Shown: in pieces, positions 18,876-30,456 of the stretch | How positions within the stretch are numbered: the first letter of the stretch is position 1 | Layout: each line of letters starts with the position of its first letter | Made by a program: the position numbers and the translations under genes | Assembly (NCBI RefSeq): GCF_000420105.1 | Contig: NZ_ATUH01000007.1 | Coordinates: 1 to 41,610, forward strand | DNA from: Metamycoplasma orale ATCC 23714 | GTDB lineage: Bacteria; Bacillota_I; Bacilli_A; Mycoplasmatales; Metamycoplasmataceae | Direction: 5' to 3' | Length of the DNA: 41,610 bases | The notes under the pieces: model-generated | The model's database searches: none | Told to the model about the DNA's origin: nothing | Seen by the model: the letters and a program-made list of their open reading frames with translations, nothing else

Positions 18876-20534
18876 TTATTTAACTCCTTTTTTATCTTGT
18901 TCATAAATTTGTTTTCTTTCATTGAAAGCTTTTGTTCCACCTTCAAGATATACAATTTTTGCATCATCATTATTAATTAATTTATTAATTACAAATTTGT
19001 CTTCTAATTTATCTGCAAATATATTTGTTACAATGCTATTTCCTTTTATTATTGAACCTATGTTTGCATTATGTGTGACGATAAACACTTGTTTGCCTTT
19101 TTCAACTTGTTTTTGAATTAAAGGAAGAATATTTTCATATATAGTTTTATTATCAAGGTTATCTTCAATTTGGTCTAATAACAAATAGTTATCATTAGGC
19201 ACATTTTTAAGAGAATTTATAGCGTGAGTTACACCAAATAAAGTTTTTTGTCCTGTTGAAAGATTTTTATATTCTACATTTCCTGCATAAACTTTAATTT
19301 GATCTTTAAGTAGTTCCTTAACTATTTTTTCTTTATCTTGTGAGGGCTTTGGTGTTACTAATAAAACGTCCGCAACAGTATGTGATTTATTTGAAGCAGT
19401 AACTATTTTATTAAGTAGCATATATTTTTGATCTTCGCTAATAACAAACTTTTTAACTTTATAAGAAATGCTACTATTGTGAGAATCAATTTCTTCTAAT
19501 TCGGCATCAAATTCAAGTTCATTTTCAATAATGTCTTGATATTTATTTTTAATATCTTTAGCAAATGAGCCAACTTTTGAAAAGAATTCCAATAATTCAT
19601 TTTTATCAATTTGAACTCTTTCTGTTTTTCTAACTTCAAGTTTATACTTGTTTTGCAAGTTTGTAATTACAGATTTAAAACAATTTAAAGCGCTTATATA
19701 TTTGCTTAATGTATTGAAATGTTTATCATATGTTTTATATAGAGCAGCATTTATTTTAATTGCTTCTTGGGTGTTTTTTTCTAATTCTTTAATTAACTCT
19801 TCGTTAATTAGCATATTATTAAAATTACTATTTCCTTTGTGAATTTCGCTTAAAACAGAATTACAATTAAGCTGGGTTACCTTTAATTCATCACGATATT
19901 TAGAAACTACATGTAAAAGTTCAGATATAGTTGTAGAAATATCATTATTATCATAATTAACTAAAATAATATTATTAGTAGAACCTCCTGAACTTTTTAA
20001 AGATTCAAAGTCAATTGCAGTAGTTAAAGGTAAACGTTCATCTAATAAGGCATTAAATTCAGTGACTTTATCACGTAAATTAAAAAATTTATCTAAACTA
20101 TTTAAATCGTTATATGCTATCTTTTTGCTAAATAAGTTTAAAGCTTTTAATTTTCTTTCTTCTACATATTCTGTTGAATCTAAAGCATTTTTTCTTTTAT
20201 CATTTTGACTTATGTATCCAGGAAGTTGCTTTTGAAGTTCAGACATTGCTAAGTCAAAAGAATTTTCCCTGTTTTCAGTCTCAAAGAAATAGCCAAAATC
20301 TTGGACATTAATTTTGGTATTATCAATTGTGATAGTATCTAATTCAAAATTAGCTTTATCTCTAATTCAATCATATTCATCTCTGAACATTTTTTTATTT
20401 ATAATAGCTTCAGCTATTATTTGTAATAAGGTACTTTTTCCAGTTCCTTTTTCGCCAACTATAATATTAACTTGACTACTCAAATCAATTTTTGTTGTTT
20501 CAATGTTATTTTTTATAATTAAATTTTTTAACAT
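18876..20534 (-). CDS. SMC/RecN-like ABC ATPase of a PHP-ATPase cassette
   Basis: 552 aa, no membrane segment. Walker A GEKGTGKS at residues 27-34 follows a short beta start (MLKNLIIKNNIETTKIDLSS). The middle 350 residues are helical and charged, with coiled-coil character. The ABC signature is LSTGQKT (about 425-431), Walker B is LLLDQIEDNLDNK (from about 451) and the H-loop is FIVTHNA (about 484-490). In most ABC ATPases Walker B ends DE; the DQxED-LD form occurs in RecN/YbjD-like and PHP-linked ATPases. It starts 16 bp after the PHP gene with its own AAGGAAG site. Likely DNA- or tRNA-directed; role inferred. Confidence 0.85.
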
Positions 20535-20550
20535 TTATTTGCTTCCTTTC

Positions 20551-21246
20551 TTAAATAATTTTGTCCATATCAATTTTCTTTTTATTGATATTTTCTTTAA
20601 TTTCTTTAAATGTAAAATTACTTTTATCACTAACTTCTACATATGAACAAAACTTTCCGTATTGTGGGTATTTTCTTCAAGTATGAGTATCACTAAAGTA
20701 AACCACAGGTAATTCGGGGTTTTGCTTTAAAATTTTCTTTTTGTTAGTGCTATTAAAATCCGTTACATCCAACCCATCAACTTGAGAACCTTCAATATCT
20801 TCTCATTCCATATTATCTTGAGCTTTTCCGGCATGTGGAAAAATCATAAAATTAAATTCTTTTTCTTTAAACAAGTTAACAGCTTCTTTGTAAGTTAGTT
20901 TATTATTATTATTCCTAAAAACTTTAGTTGTAAGCGCATGTAATGATTCTAAATTGGAATTAGGATCAAATACTATTATTGCTTGGCCTATTTGACCATT
21001 ATATTTTTTAAGGTTAACTTCCAAACCTGGTAATAATAAAATATCTATTTTATTATCATCTATTAGCTTTAATCTTTTAATATAACTATCCAAATAAAAA
21101 TTATCGTGATCAGCAAATGAAGCAACTTTAACTTTATGTTTTTGCAAAATAAGTAATTTTTCTAAATTAGATTCTTCTGATATATTACTACCAGTATATG
21201 ATGAATCAGTTGAATGCACATGAAGGTCTATTTTAATTAAGTTCAT
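20551..21246 (-). CDS. PHP-domain metal-dependent phosphoesterase
   Basis: 231 aa. All PHP ligand motifs are present in order: DLHVHSTDSS (7-16), SFADHDNFY (about 43-51), LPGLEVNLKKY (about 72-82), IFPHAGKAQ (about 135-143) and YFSDTHTWRKYP (about 182-193). Such trinuclear-metal sites hydrolyse phosphoester or nucleotide bonds. The length is right for a stand-alone PHP enzyme. First gene of a three-gene operon with a clear AAGGAG site. PHP-ATPase fusions of this order are annotated as TrlF-type in public databases (recollection); here the two halves are separate genes. Substrate unknown. Confidence 0.88.
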
Positions 21247-21904
21247 TGAACTCCTTTATTTTTTTAAAAATAACATAATTATGATTTTCTTAAATATAAT
21301 AGAAATTATTTATTTCAAAATATCTGATATTTAAAAAATATTAAATATATGATTTTAAGTTTTTATAAGTTACAAAATAACTATGTATTTATAGATTTAT
21401 ATTATTTTTAAAATTAATAAATTAAAACAATAATATAAAAGATGTTTTACATTTATTTAATTTAAATTACATCTTATTATTTTATTATTGATGTAATTGT
21501 ATGAAGTATTTAACACGAGTGACTATTTTAAAAATATCTTTTTACGCATTTACTTATTTTTAATTTACTTAGCCCTAATGGGGTAGAAATTTCATTAAAG
21601 TAAATTTGTTGTATCACTATTTAAATAGGTCATACAAAAAAATTATACATCACTTATTTTTAAAGGTGTGCAAAATTTTTCAATTTTTTGTAATTTTTGA
21701 TAATCATAAAATAAAATCTAATAATCTAGTAGTTTTTAATTTATATATAAATTAAAGATAAAAATTCCTAGTTACTTAATAAATTTGGTTTTTAATAAAA
21801 ATTTAAATATCATGATTAAAAAATGAAAGATAAGAAAAAATAAATTATTTTATAATATATTTAATAATCAAATGTTGATTTTTTGAAACTATAGGAGAAA
21901 GCAA
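21247..21904. other. 658-bp AT-rich divergent intergenic region
   Basis: Lies between the divergent PHP cassette and tatD. No ORF with a ribosome site and no RNA gene was recognised. It contains an AAGATGT...ACATCTT inverted repeat (about 21439-21475), a slightly more GC-rich patch near 21560-21650 that ends LLSPNGVEISLK in one frame, and the tatD promoter at its right end. The patch could be a gene remnant but I cannot assign it. Confidence 0.5.
21851..21856 (+). promoter_or_regulatory. -10 box of the tatD-rsmA operon
   Basis: TATAAT about 48 nt before the tatD ATG. The leader carries AGGAG at 21893-21897, 7 nt before ATG, so this is a conventional leadered gene. Confidence 0.55.
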
Positions 21905-22666
21905 ATGAAATATATAGATATACATACACACCCTTTTAAAGAATACTATGATAATCCTCATAATGTTGTAAAAGAATGATATAAAGAAAATATGGAACTT
22001 ATGTTTGTAAATGGTACTAGCAAAAGTGATTGTCTAGAACTATTAGAACTTTGTAAAAAAGAAAAATATTTATATCCTATTATAGGAATACACCCAACAG
22101 AATGCAGTGGAAAAAGTGATGGAGAATTTTTAGAATCTATAATTACAAAGGATGTTATAGGCATTGGAGAAATTGGTTTAGATTATCATTATGACAATAG
22201 CCCTTCAAAAGAAACTCAAAAAGAAAGCTTTAAAGCTCAACTAGATGTTGCTTTAAAACATAATATTGTGGCTGTTTTGCATATTCGTGATGCACTTGAA
22301 GATGCTTTTGAAATAATTACCTTACCTAAATACAAAAATCTCAAAATGATATTTCATTCTTTTAGTGGTGACATAGAATATGCTAAAAAATGTTTAAAAT
22401 ATGCTAATTTATATTTTTCATTCTCTGGCGTAGTTACTTTTAAAAATGCCAAAAGTTTACAAGAAGCTTTACAAGTTATATCTATAGACCGTATATTTTG
22501 TGAAACAGATACTCCTTATTTAGCACCCACTCCTATGCGTGGAAAACCTAATATAAGTCCATATGTAGAACATATATATAAATATATTGCTAATGCAAAA
22601 AATATTAAAGAAGAAGAATTAGTTAAACAAATTAGAGATAATGTAAAGAAAGTTTTTGGTGTGTAA
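21905..22666 (+). CDS. tatD: TatD-family metal-dependent hydrolase
   Basis: 253 aa, usual length. TIM-barrel hydrolase; family members are 3'-5' DNases. MKYIDIHTHPF carries the H-x-H metal pair. IGIHPTE, GIGEIGLDYHY (metal Glu), VLHIRDALEDAFE (His), IFHSFSGD (His) and FCETDTPYLAPTPMRGKPN (Asp and the C-terminal signature) follow. ATG 21905 adds 29 residues to the next internal Met at 21992 and has the AGGAG site; a TGA Trp (KEWYKE) lies between them. The stop overlaps the rsmA ATG (TAATG). Confidence 0.95.
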
Positions 22667-23448
22667 TGGAAATAAAAGCAAAGAAAAAATTTAGTCAAAA
22701 CTTTTTAATTAATGACGAAATTATTAATAAAATAGTTGACACTGCAGAAGCAAAAAATAATGAAATTATTGAAATTGGTCCTGGTTTAGGTGCTCTAACT
22801 TTACCACTTTCTAAAGTCGCAAAAAGTATAATTGCATATGAAGTTGACAAAGATTTAATAACTTTTTTAGAACAAAAATTTGCTAATTCTAATGTTAGAA
22901 TTATTGATCAAGATTTCTTAAAAAGTAATTTAGAAGGCAAAAAAGATCAAATAATTGTGGGTAATATTCCCTATGCAATCACTACTGAAATTTTATTTAA
23001 AATACTAGAAAACCACGATTTTATAAAACATAGTGTTCTAATGGTTCAGAATGAAGTAGGCCTTAGAATTACATCTAAACCCAATAATAAACAGTATTCA
23101 AAATTGTCTGTAGCTTTTCAAGCTATTGCAAAGTGCAGTAATGAAATATTTGTACCTTCAATATTTTTTGATCCAAAACCACAAGTTGATTCATGTGTTA
23201 TCAAAATAGTTTTTAATAAAAAACAACTTGACTATGATTTTAAAAAGTTTTTGAATTTTCTAAAAATTTTCTTTCAATTTAAAAGAAAAACTTTGGTAAA
23301 TAATTTAAAACCAAACTACAAATTACCATTAATAAATAAAGTTTTTGATAAATTTAATTTGCCAAAAGAAATTCGTTCAGAACAAATTGAAGTAGCCAAA
23401 ATAATTGAAATATTCAAGTTTATTGAAAATGAAAAAGAAGCAAATTAA
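22666..23448 (+). CDS. rsmA: 16S rRNA dimethyladenosine transferase
   Basis: 260 aa, usual length. Dimethylates two adjacent adenines in helix 45 of 16S rRNA (KsgA). KKKFSQNFLINDEIINKIVD gives the family QNFL motif. IIEIGPGLGALTLPLS is the SAM-binding motif I, IIAYEVDKDLITFL motif II, and IIVGNIPYAITTEILF the catalytic NIPY motif IV. KPQVDSCVIK and FFQFKRKTLVNNLK are also typical. It begins 1 bp before the end of tatD. The end lies in a terminator hairpin. Confidence 0.96.
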   Translation: MEIKAKKKFSQNFLINDEIINKIVDTAEAKNNEIIEIGPGLGALTLPLSKVAKSIIAYEVDKDLITFLEQKFANSNVRIIDQDFLKSNLEGKKDQIIVGNIPYAITTEILFKILENHDFIKHSVLMVQNEVGLRITSKPNNKQYSKLSVAFQAIAKCSNEIFVPSIFFDPKPQVDSCVIKIVFNKKQLDYDFKKFLNFLKIFFQFKRKTLVNNLKPNYKLPLINKVFDKFNLPKEIRSEQIEVAKIIEIFKFIENEKEAN

Positions 23449-23462
23449 TTGCCTTCTTTTTC
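23431..23462. terminator. Bidirectional terminator at the rsmA end
   Basis: GAAAAAGAAG (23431-23440) pairs with CTTCTTTTTC (23453-23462), with CAA/TTG pairs inside and a C bulge. It ends rsmA on the plus strand and, 6 nt past the stop at 23468, the convergent minus-strand gene. The left arm encodes the last rsmA residues. Confidence 0.75.
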
Positions 23463-23467
23463 GTTAT

Positions 23468-23983
23468 TTATTTTTTGGTTGTTATACATAATGGAATATA
23501 TATTAAAAAAATAGTGATTAAATAAATGGAATAAATAATAAATGGCAAATGTATAAAATCAGATATAAGATTAAATACTGAAGAAATAATAATAGATAGT
23601 AAACAAATGAACAATGAAATTGACACAATTATAAAATTAGTTTTATTTTTCTTAGAAGTATCTGCAATTAAAATAAGTTGTTTTCAATAAAATATAGCAA
23701 AAAAACTTTTAACTAAATTATTTTTGTTTCTTAACAATATAATAAATTGAGTTATTCATATTATAAAGAATGATAAATAAATTAATATAAATGAAATAAT
23801 GTATATATCTTTTCAATTTTGCATTTTTTTTAAATAAATATGGTGTGGCCAAATCTCTTTCAATCTACTGTTGTAATTATTAACGATAATAATGTAAATA
23901 GCTATAAAAATCAAAGAAGCCAAAAACAAAATGTTAATTAAAATATTAAAAGTCAAAAAATATTTTTTAATTTTATTTTCCAT
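23468..23983 (-). CDS. Four-helix membrane protein of unknown function
   Basis: 171 aa, begins MENKIKKYFLTFNILINILF. Four hydrophobic segments are seen: residues 8-35, 60-85 (IISFILIYLSFFIIWITQFI), 118-142 (FIIVSISLFICLLSIIISSV) and 146-166. A pair of helices is separated by a charged loop (RNKNNLVKSF, DTSKKNKTN). AAGGAAA lies before the ATG. It uses both TGG and TGA for Trp. It lies between rsmA and gap, bracketed by the ~38-bp repeats. No family recognised. Confidence 0.75.
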
Positions 23984-24073
23984 TTTGTTTCCTTAAAATT
24001 TTATCAACTTGTTATTATAAAAATTATAACATTAAACTTATACATTTAAACTTACTTATTTATTGAAGAAGAA

Positions 24074-24098
24074 AAAGAAGCAAATTAATTGCTTCTTT
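24074..24098 (-). terminator. Terminator of gap
   Basis: AAAGAAGCAA (24074-24083) pairs perfectly with TTGCTTCTTT (24089-24098) around a 5-nt loop. TTCTTCTTC-like T-rich sequence follows on the minus strand. It is one copy of the duplicated element also used at the rsmA end. Confidence 0.7.
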
Positions 24099-24121
24099 CT
24101 AAATATCGTATTTAATGTACA

Positions 24122-25126
<1,005 letters not shown>

Positions 25127-25241
25127 ATTTATATCTCCTTTGATTTTAAAAATTATTATTTATTTAAATTAAATATATTGATTAATATGTAATTAATTAT
25201 ACAAGATTTTTAGTTCACTAACCTAATTTGATAATATAATT

Positions 25242-25247
25242 TATAAT
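25242..25247 (+). promoter_or_regulatory. Leaderless-type promoter (-10) of the lipoprotein at 25256
   Basis: TATAAT lies 8 nt before ATG 25256; a second TATAAT is at 25235-25240. There is no ribosome site between them and the start codon. Confidence 0.55.
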
Positions 25248-25255
25248 ACATTATT

Positions 25256-25960
25256 ATGAAAAAGAAATTGTTAACTCTTCCTTTAATAATAGGAACTAAT
25301 TTATTAGCTCCAACTTTGACTTTGTCTTGTACAAATCCTAAACCAGAATGAAATAAGGAAGTAACTAGCAGTAATAATAAAGATAATTTAGAAAATGCTT
25401 ATTATGATAATCCTAAATATAATCTAATTTCAAGACCTAATGAACATAATGAGCCCAATGATAAAACCATAACAACCATAATTGGTAAAATTGAAGCTGA
25501 AGATTTTAGTAAAGAAGAAATACTAAATATTTTTAGTTCCTTCGACGTACATATAACTAAAGAAGGAAAAAAATATACTAGAGATGCATTCTATACTAAA
25601 ATGATGGATATAGTTAGAAGAAATATATTAGGTAATGGTAGATATTTTGATGAAGGTAGAATTAGCTTTGAAGAATTATTTTCAACAAATGAAGAACTTT
25701 TAGATTTAATTAAAATATCTTTCCCTGATTTAACAAAATATTCAAAATATAATGAAACATTTTTTGAAATTAGATATAACTTTGAAAAGTCAACTTTTCG
25801 TGACACAATTATTTTATATGCACAAATTTATCACACTGACAAAACTCACGTATGAAGAAATGCAATAGAAAACATAATTGAAAAACCAATATTGCGTCAT
25901 GATCCAGGATATAAATTAGGCCCAATATTTGCCAAAGAATTTGGTGGATTTAAAGAATAA
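25256..25960 (+). CDS. Predicted surface lipoprotein, unknown function
   Basis: 234 aa. Signal MKKKLLTLPLIIGTNLLAPT ends in a lipobox LTLSC (Cys 25), then a polar linker rich in N, K and E. The mature part reads KTITTIIGKIEAEDFSKEEI and continues through FEIRYNFEKSTFRDTIILYA. It is a soluble, mostly helical and acidic surface domain. No catalytic motif seen. Probably leaderless. It ends in a perfect terminator at 25964-25985 shared with the convergent gene. A variable surface protein is likely but not shown. Confidence 0.8.
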
Positions 25961-25963
25961 TAA

Positions 25964-25985
25964 AAAAACCACAGCTGTGGTTTTT
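25964..25985. terminator. Bidirectional terminator between convergent lipoprotein genes
   Basis: A perfect palindrome with centre ACCACAGCTGTGGT, extended by A5 and T5. T-runs follow on both strands, so it serves the plus-strand gene ending at 25960 and the minus-strand gene ending at 25999. Confidence 0.9.
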
Positions 25986-25998
25986 GTTATTCTAAATT

Positions 25999-27414
25999 TT
26001 ATTCTGTTTTAAGATTAGTTAATTCTAAATTTCCAAAATATGTTTTGTGAGCAATATCGTCATTTTGATATTCATAAGCATGTATTAATACATATCCTTT
26101 AGATCTTTCTATTTCATTTCCATTTATAAAATCAAAGAATAATTTTGAACTAGTGTTACTTGGATCAATTTTTTCAAAGGTTACATATTTTTCAAGAGCT
26201 TTAAGCAATTCGTCAAAACCTTTTGCTTGAGCATCGTTTAATTCTTTAAGAAGTTCATCAATTTTTAAATTTTTGGCTGCTTCTTTTGCTTTGCTTTGGA
26301 ATTTATAATTTCCTAATATTATTTCTTCAGGCGCTAATTCTTCTTTAAAGCCTGATATTTCAAACATAAAGCTTTCTTGGATAATGCCGTTTACTTTTTT
26401 AATAATTGTTAAGTGAACTAATCCAGCATCTTTGTGTGAATGTGATAATAGAGATACTTCAAAAGTAGTATTAGGTTCAAGAGTATTTTTATCATATTTA
26501 TATGCTACTTTATACTTGTCTAAAACTTTAGCAATATCTTCTCAAGAAGTAGCAAATTTTATATCTGCAACAAAAGCATCAGCGCTTATATTCGATGCAT
26601 CTTCCGCAGTTTTTCCAATAGCAATTCCTAATTGTTCTTCAAAATCGGAATTGCTACCATCATTAAGGTTTGTAATCTTTAATTCATCTGCTTCTTTTTT
26701 ATTAGCTAAGTCATCATTTTCATAAGTAAATGCTTCTAAGTGTAATTGTGCAGCATCGGTAAGTATTTCAGCTTCATCAAAGTCAAATCAAATTTTTGAA
26801 GTTGTATTAGTTTTATCAATCTTTTCAAAATTTAAGTATTTACCTAATACTTCTAATAATTTATCAAAGCTTTCTTTTTGTGCTTTTTCTAATTCGTCTT
26901 TAAGTTCAGCTATTTGTAATTTTTTAGCTTCCTTTTTTGCTTTTGTTTGGAACTTAAAGTTTCCAATGGTAATTTCTTTTTCTATTTTTTCAACTTTAAA
27001 ACCATAGATTTCAAAACGTGTATTTCCGCTTTCAGCACCATTAACTTTTTTCATTATATCTAGGTGAATCATTCCTTGATCGGCATGTCCATGAGTAGAA
27101 CCCATAACTTCAAAAGTAGCGCCTTCTTCTAAATCTTTAGGATTATATTTATATTGAATACCATATTTGTCAAAAATTTTAGCAATAGCTTCTCATGATT
27201 TAGCTTGTCTAATTTCTTTAACAAATGTATTTACATCAAATTCCGAAGCTTTTGTTGCTTTTGTAGCTACTTCAATACCTAAAGCTTTTGCAAATTCAAC
27301 ATTTGGTACGGGATTTGGTTTAGGATTATTAGTTTTACATTTTGCGGCTACTAAACCAAATGTAGTTGGCAATAATGCCAAACTTGATAAGAATATTTTA
27401 TTAATTTTTTTCAT
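25999..27414 (-). CDS. Lipoprotein with two tandem repeat domains bearing HxH motifs
   Basis: 471 aa. Signal MKKINKIFLSSLALLPTTFG ends in lipobox VAAKC. Two homologous domains of about 200 residues follow. Domain 1 reads SWEAIAKIFDKYGIQYKYNP, ATFEVMGSTHGHADQGMIHL and GNFKFQTKAKKEAKKLQIAE. Domain 2 reads SWEDIAKVLDKYKVAYKYDK, TTFEVSLLSHSHKDAGLVHL and GNYKFQSKAKEAAKNLKIDE. The H-x-H-x-D-x-G-x-x-H-L element is kept in both and could bind a metal. Stop codons are absent when TGA is Trp. AGGAG lies before ATG. A ZIP metal transporter is about 3 kb away. Confidence 0.85.
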
Positions 27415-27475
27415 ATTAATTTCTCCTTAAATTAGTAATTTTTTGTATTTATTTAATATTATATACTTTTTTATT

Positions 27476-27931
27476 TTAAGAAACCTCTAGAAGTACTTCT
27501 TCGGCAACTCCATTAGGGTTTTCAATTCCAAATTGTGCACAACTTACTGTTCATCTAATAACAGGTAATTCACGATCTGTGACAATTCTTAATTTTAATT
27601 CATGGCCCAAAGGCAAATTATTTACATCCATAAAATCTATAATTACGTACTTACGTAATTCTTGATCGAATTTTATTTTTTGAATATTTGATTTATATTG
27701 TTCTTGTTTATCAAATAATAATTTTTTAATTTCTTCTTTACCTTTGCCACTACCATCATTGTATTTATTTATACCTGCATTAGTTAATTCAAATCTAAAC
27801 TTTTTTCTAATGTTTTCAATTTGACTGCTATTTAACTTAACATTATTTAAAATTGTAGTTTTACATTTTGCAGCAACTAATGGTAAAGTTGGCAATAAAG
27901 TCATTGTTAACAAATAAAATTTCTTCTGCAT
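27476..27931 (-). CDS. Small lipoprotein, unknown function
   Basis: 151 aa. Signal MQKKFYLLTMTLLPTLPLVA with lipobox VAAKC. Mature part: IRKKFRFELTNAGINKYNDG, YVIIDFMDVNNLPLGHELKL, then a TGA Trp in PVIRWTVSCAQFGIENPNG. The signal and the VAAKCKT start are nearly the same as in the neighbour at 25999-27414, so the two share a lipoprotein leader type. A second Cys lies in VSCAQF. It follows the large lipoprotein at 27943 by 11 bp (ribosome site AAAGGAG overlaps its end), so they form an operon. Confidence 0.78.
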
Positions 27932-27942
27932 TGTACTCCTTT

Positions 27943-30456
27943 CTACGTACTACCCTTAATTAAAACATCTTGTAAATAACTTAGCCCATTATAGGTAAGT
28001 GGTTTAACAATAAATTTTTGATATATAACTTTTGAATATGTACTATTATCTATATTATTTTCAAATGATATTGTTAATGAAAAGATATTATTAATTTCAT
28101 TAACTAAATGAATTATTTGTTCTGTACTAATTTGAATTCTATTAAAATAGTTGTTCAATATATTTTTAATTTTAGTTTGATCTTCCTTAGTAATTAAATC
28201 ATTAACTTTTTTATTATAAAGCATGTTATATAGTATTAAGTCAGCATCTTGAATTTCCTTAATCAATGATTTACATTCTTTATAAACTTTTTCGTTTGTT
28301 ACTTGCAATGATTTTACTAAGTGAATGATATAAGATAAAGATTCACAATTATTATTCAATAACATTTCTTTAATAAAGAAAAGTGCACTATCTTGTTTAA
28401 TATCTAAACTTTGTTCTTTATAAATAGATGCGTCTTTTTTAAAATATTCATAATACAAATCATAGTTGTCAATATATTTAACTTTAGCTTTTAGTAATGG
28501 GTGAATTTCAGCAAAAATGTCTTCAATTACTTTTATTGCTTCTTTTTGGTCACTATTTAAATTGTCAGATAAGATAGGAATTTCTCAAACAATATTACTT
28601 TTAATTTTATATTTAAAATATTCTTCAATAATGTTTGATAAATTCTCTTTAATATTTGAAAAATTTGCAGCTTTTAATTTTTCTTTAATATTAAATATAT
28701 TTTCATTATTAATAGTTTTTTCTTTATTAATATATGGGAACAAAATTTTGCCACCATTTTGTAAATCAATTACTGAATTTAGATTTTGAATTGCATCTCT
28801 TAAACTACTATAATTTGTATTTTCATTTTTATTTAAACTATTAATTAATAAATCTACTGGCGCCTGAGAAACTCAAACTTCATTATTATTATTTAAGATA
28901 TCAATAATTCCATATTGATTTATAACTTGATTTATTAAATTCTTAAATAAAATAGTTTTAGTATTAAGATTATTTTTTAAATCATAGTTTTCATCAAAGT
29001 TTTCTAGACCATAGTAAAGGTTGGCAAAATGATTATTAAAATGTAAATTTTTTCCTTTAGGAAAATTATTTAAAATAATTTTACTTGGAGCACAATTTTT
29101 CGAAAATGTTTTTGTAAAACTAATATTATAATTAGCATAATTACTAAATATTTCATCACGTTGGCTCTTAGTTAATAAATTTAAATCAACTGTTGAAACA
29201 ATATTTTGCTTAAAGGCATTAAACATTTGTAATCCAAAAGTTTCATTGGCTATTGGTAAGGGATTATATTTATATATAACTTCATTTAAATGTCTTTGGT
29301 TTTGTCAAAAAGTAAACTTAGTTTGATAATTAATATTTCTATATAATTTTGTTTCGTATTGATTGTTAGAAGTTACATAATAATATGAACAAAATAATGT
29401 TTTATCAAACGTTTTTCCATATTCATAAAATCAATTAAAGCCTTTATTGTAATCAAATAAATCATCACCGTATTTTAAAGTTAAATAATCATATGGTAAA
29501 GCATCCATTATATTTGAATAGATAAGAATTTTTTTATAAAAATCAGTCATATCTATTGGTAAATTACTATTAGATTTAAAAGTTATTTCCTCTAAAACAT
29601 TTTCATTTACATCATTTAATGACTCGGGTTCTAGGACACTTTTGTCTATATTATAAAAATCAAAAAAGTCATCAATATCTTCACCATTAAAATATGGATT
29701 TAATTCATCATAATTACTTAATTCTTTATTTATTAAATTCTTATACAGCGGATTGTCTTGAATAAATTTGTCTCTAAAGTTTTTATTTTTAAATCTAGAT
29801 CTTATCAAACCCAAACGAAAATCACGCATAGTAATTGGATATTGTTTATTATCTATAAAACTAGAACCTAAATTATTTATTCAATAATTTTTTAGATTGC
29901 TTCCTGAATTAATTTTTAATGTTATAGAATAAGCATTTTTTAAAGCATTAAAAAAATTTTTGGAATTTATTGATCTAGCTTTACTTGAATCAACAAATAA
30001 ATAAGGGCTATAAAATCCATTTCCTTTATCTGGTGTAGGGTATAAAATATCACTTTCAGAACCTGCCGAACCATAAATTACTTTTTTAATACTATTATTA
30101 TTAAAAATAATACCTGGATCATCTTTATTAAGTTTAATAGTAATAGATTCACAATGTTCTAGTTCATATCAAAGTTCTGTTGGAATTGTTGTAATATTAT
30201 CCCTAAAATCAATTTTAGGCTGATTTTGGCTGCTTAATCTAATTAACTTTGCAGCTGATGCTAAATTAATTTCTGAAAGGTCACTATTGTAATTTAAAGG
30301 ATAAGCATAAGCAAAATTGCCGGCTTTATTCGAAGAATTTCTTTTAATAATAAAGTTATCATGATCTTTATTATAGTCATTAGTGCATGATACTAAAATT
30401 GTTGGAACACAACCCAAGATTAAAGAAGATAAGGTTAAAAATGAAATCTTTTTCAT
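27943..30456 (-). CDS. Large lipoprotein, OppA-like oligopeptide-binding candidate
   Basis: 837 aa. Signal MKKISFLTLSSLILGCVPTI ends in lipobox ILVSC. The mature part has ITTIPTELWYELEHCESITI, YPTPDKGNGFYSPYLFVDSS and ITMRDFRLGLIRSRFKNKNF, with the D-F-x-x-G-L element that recalls substrate-binding proteins of peptide ABC transporters. Size and order fit the OppA-like lipoproteins of mycoplasmas, but the similarity is weak. All 838 codons are open with TGA as Trp. AAAGGAGG lies before ATG. It overlaps the ZIP gene by 22 bp, and the next gene follows by 11 bp. OppBC permeases lie 4 kb away on the same strand. Confidence 0.6.

Larger units (their letters stand above)
23421..24098. repeat. Direct repeats of about 38 bp flanking a membrane-protein gene
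   Basis: The sequence at 23421-23459 (end of rsmA and its terminator) recurs at 24061-24098 with two mismatches and one missing base. The shared core GAAAAAGAAGCAAATTAATT is identical, followed by GC(C)TTCTTT. The copies bracket the single gene at 23468-23983. This looks like a duplication that came with gene gain, or repeats left by recombination. Confidence 0.8.

Noticed and set aside
21540-21660. Possible gene fragment ending LLSPNGVEISLK
   Set aside because: Too short and no start, ribosome site or family match.
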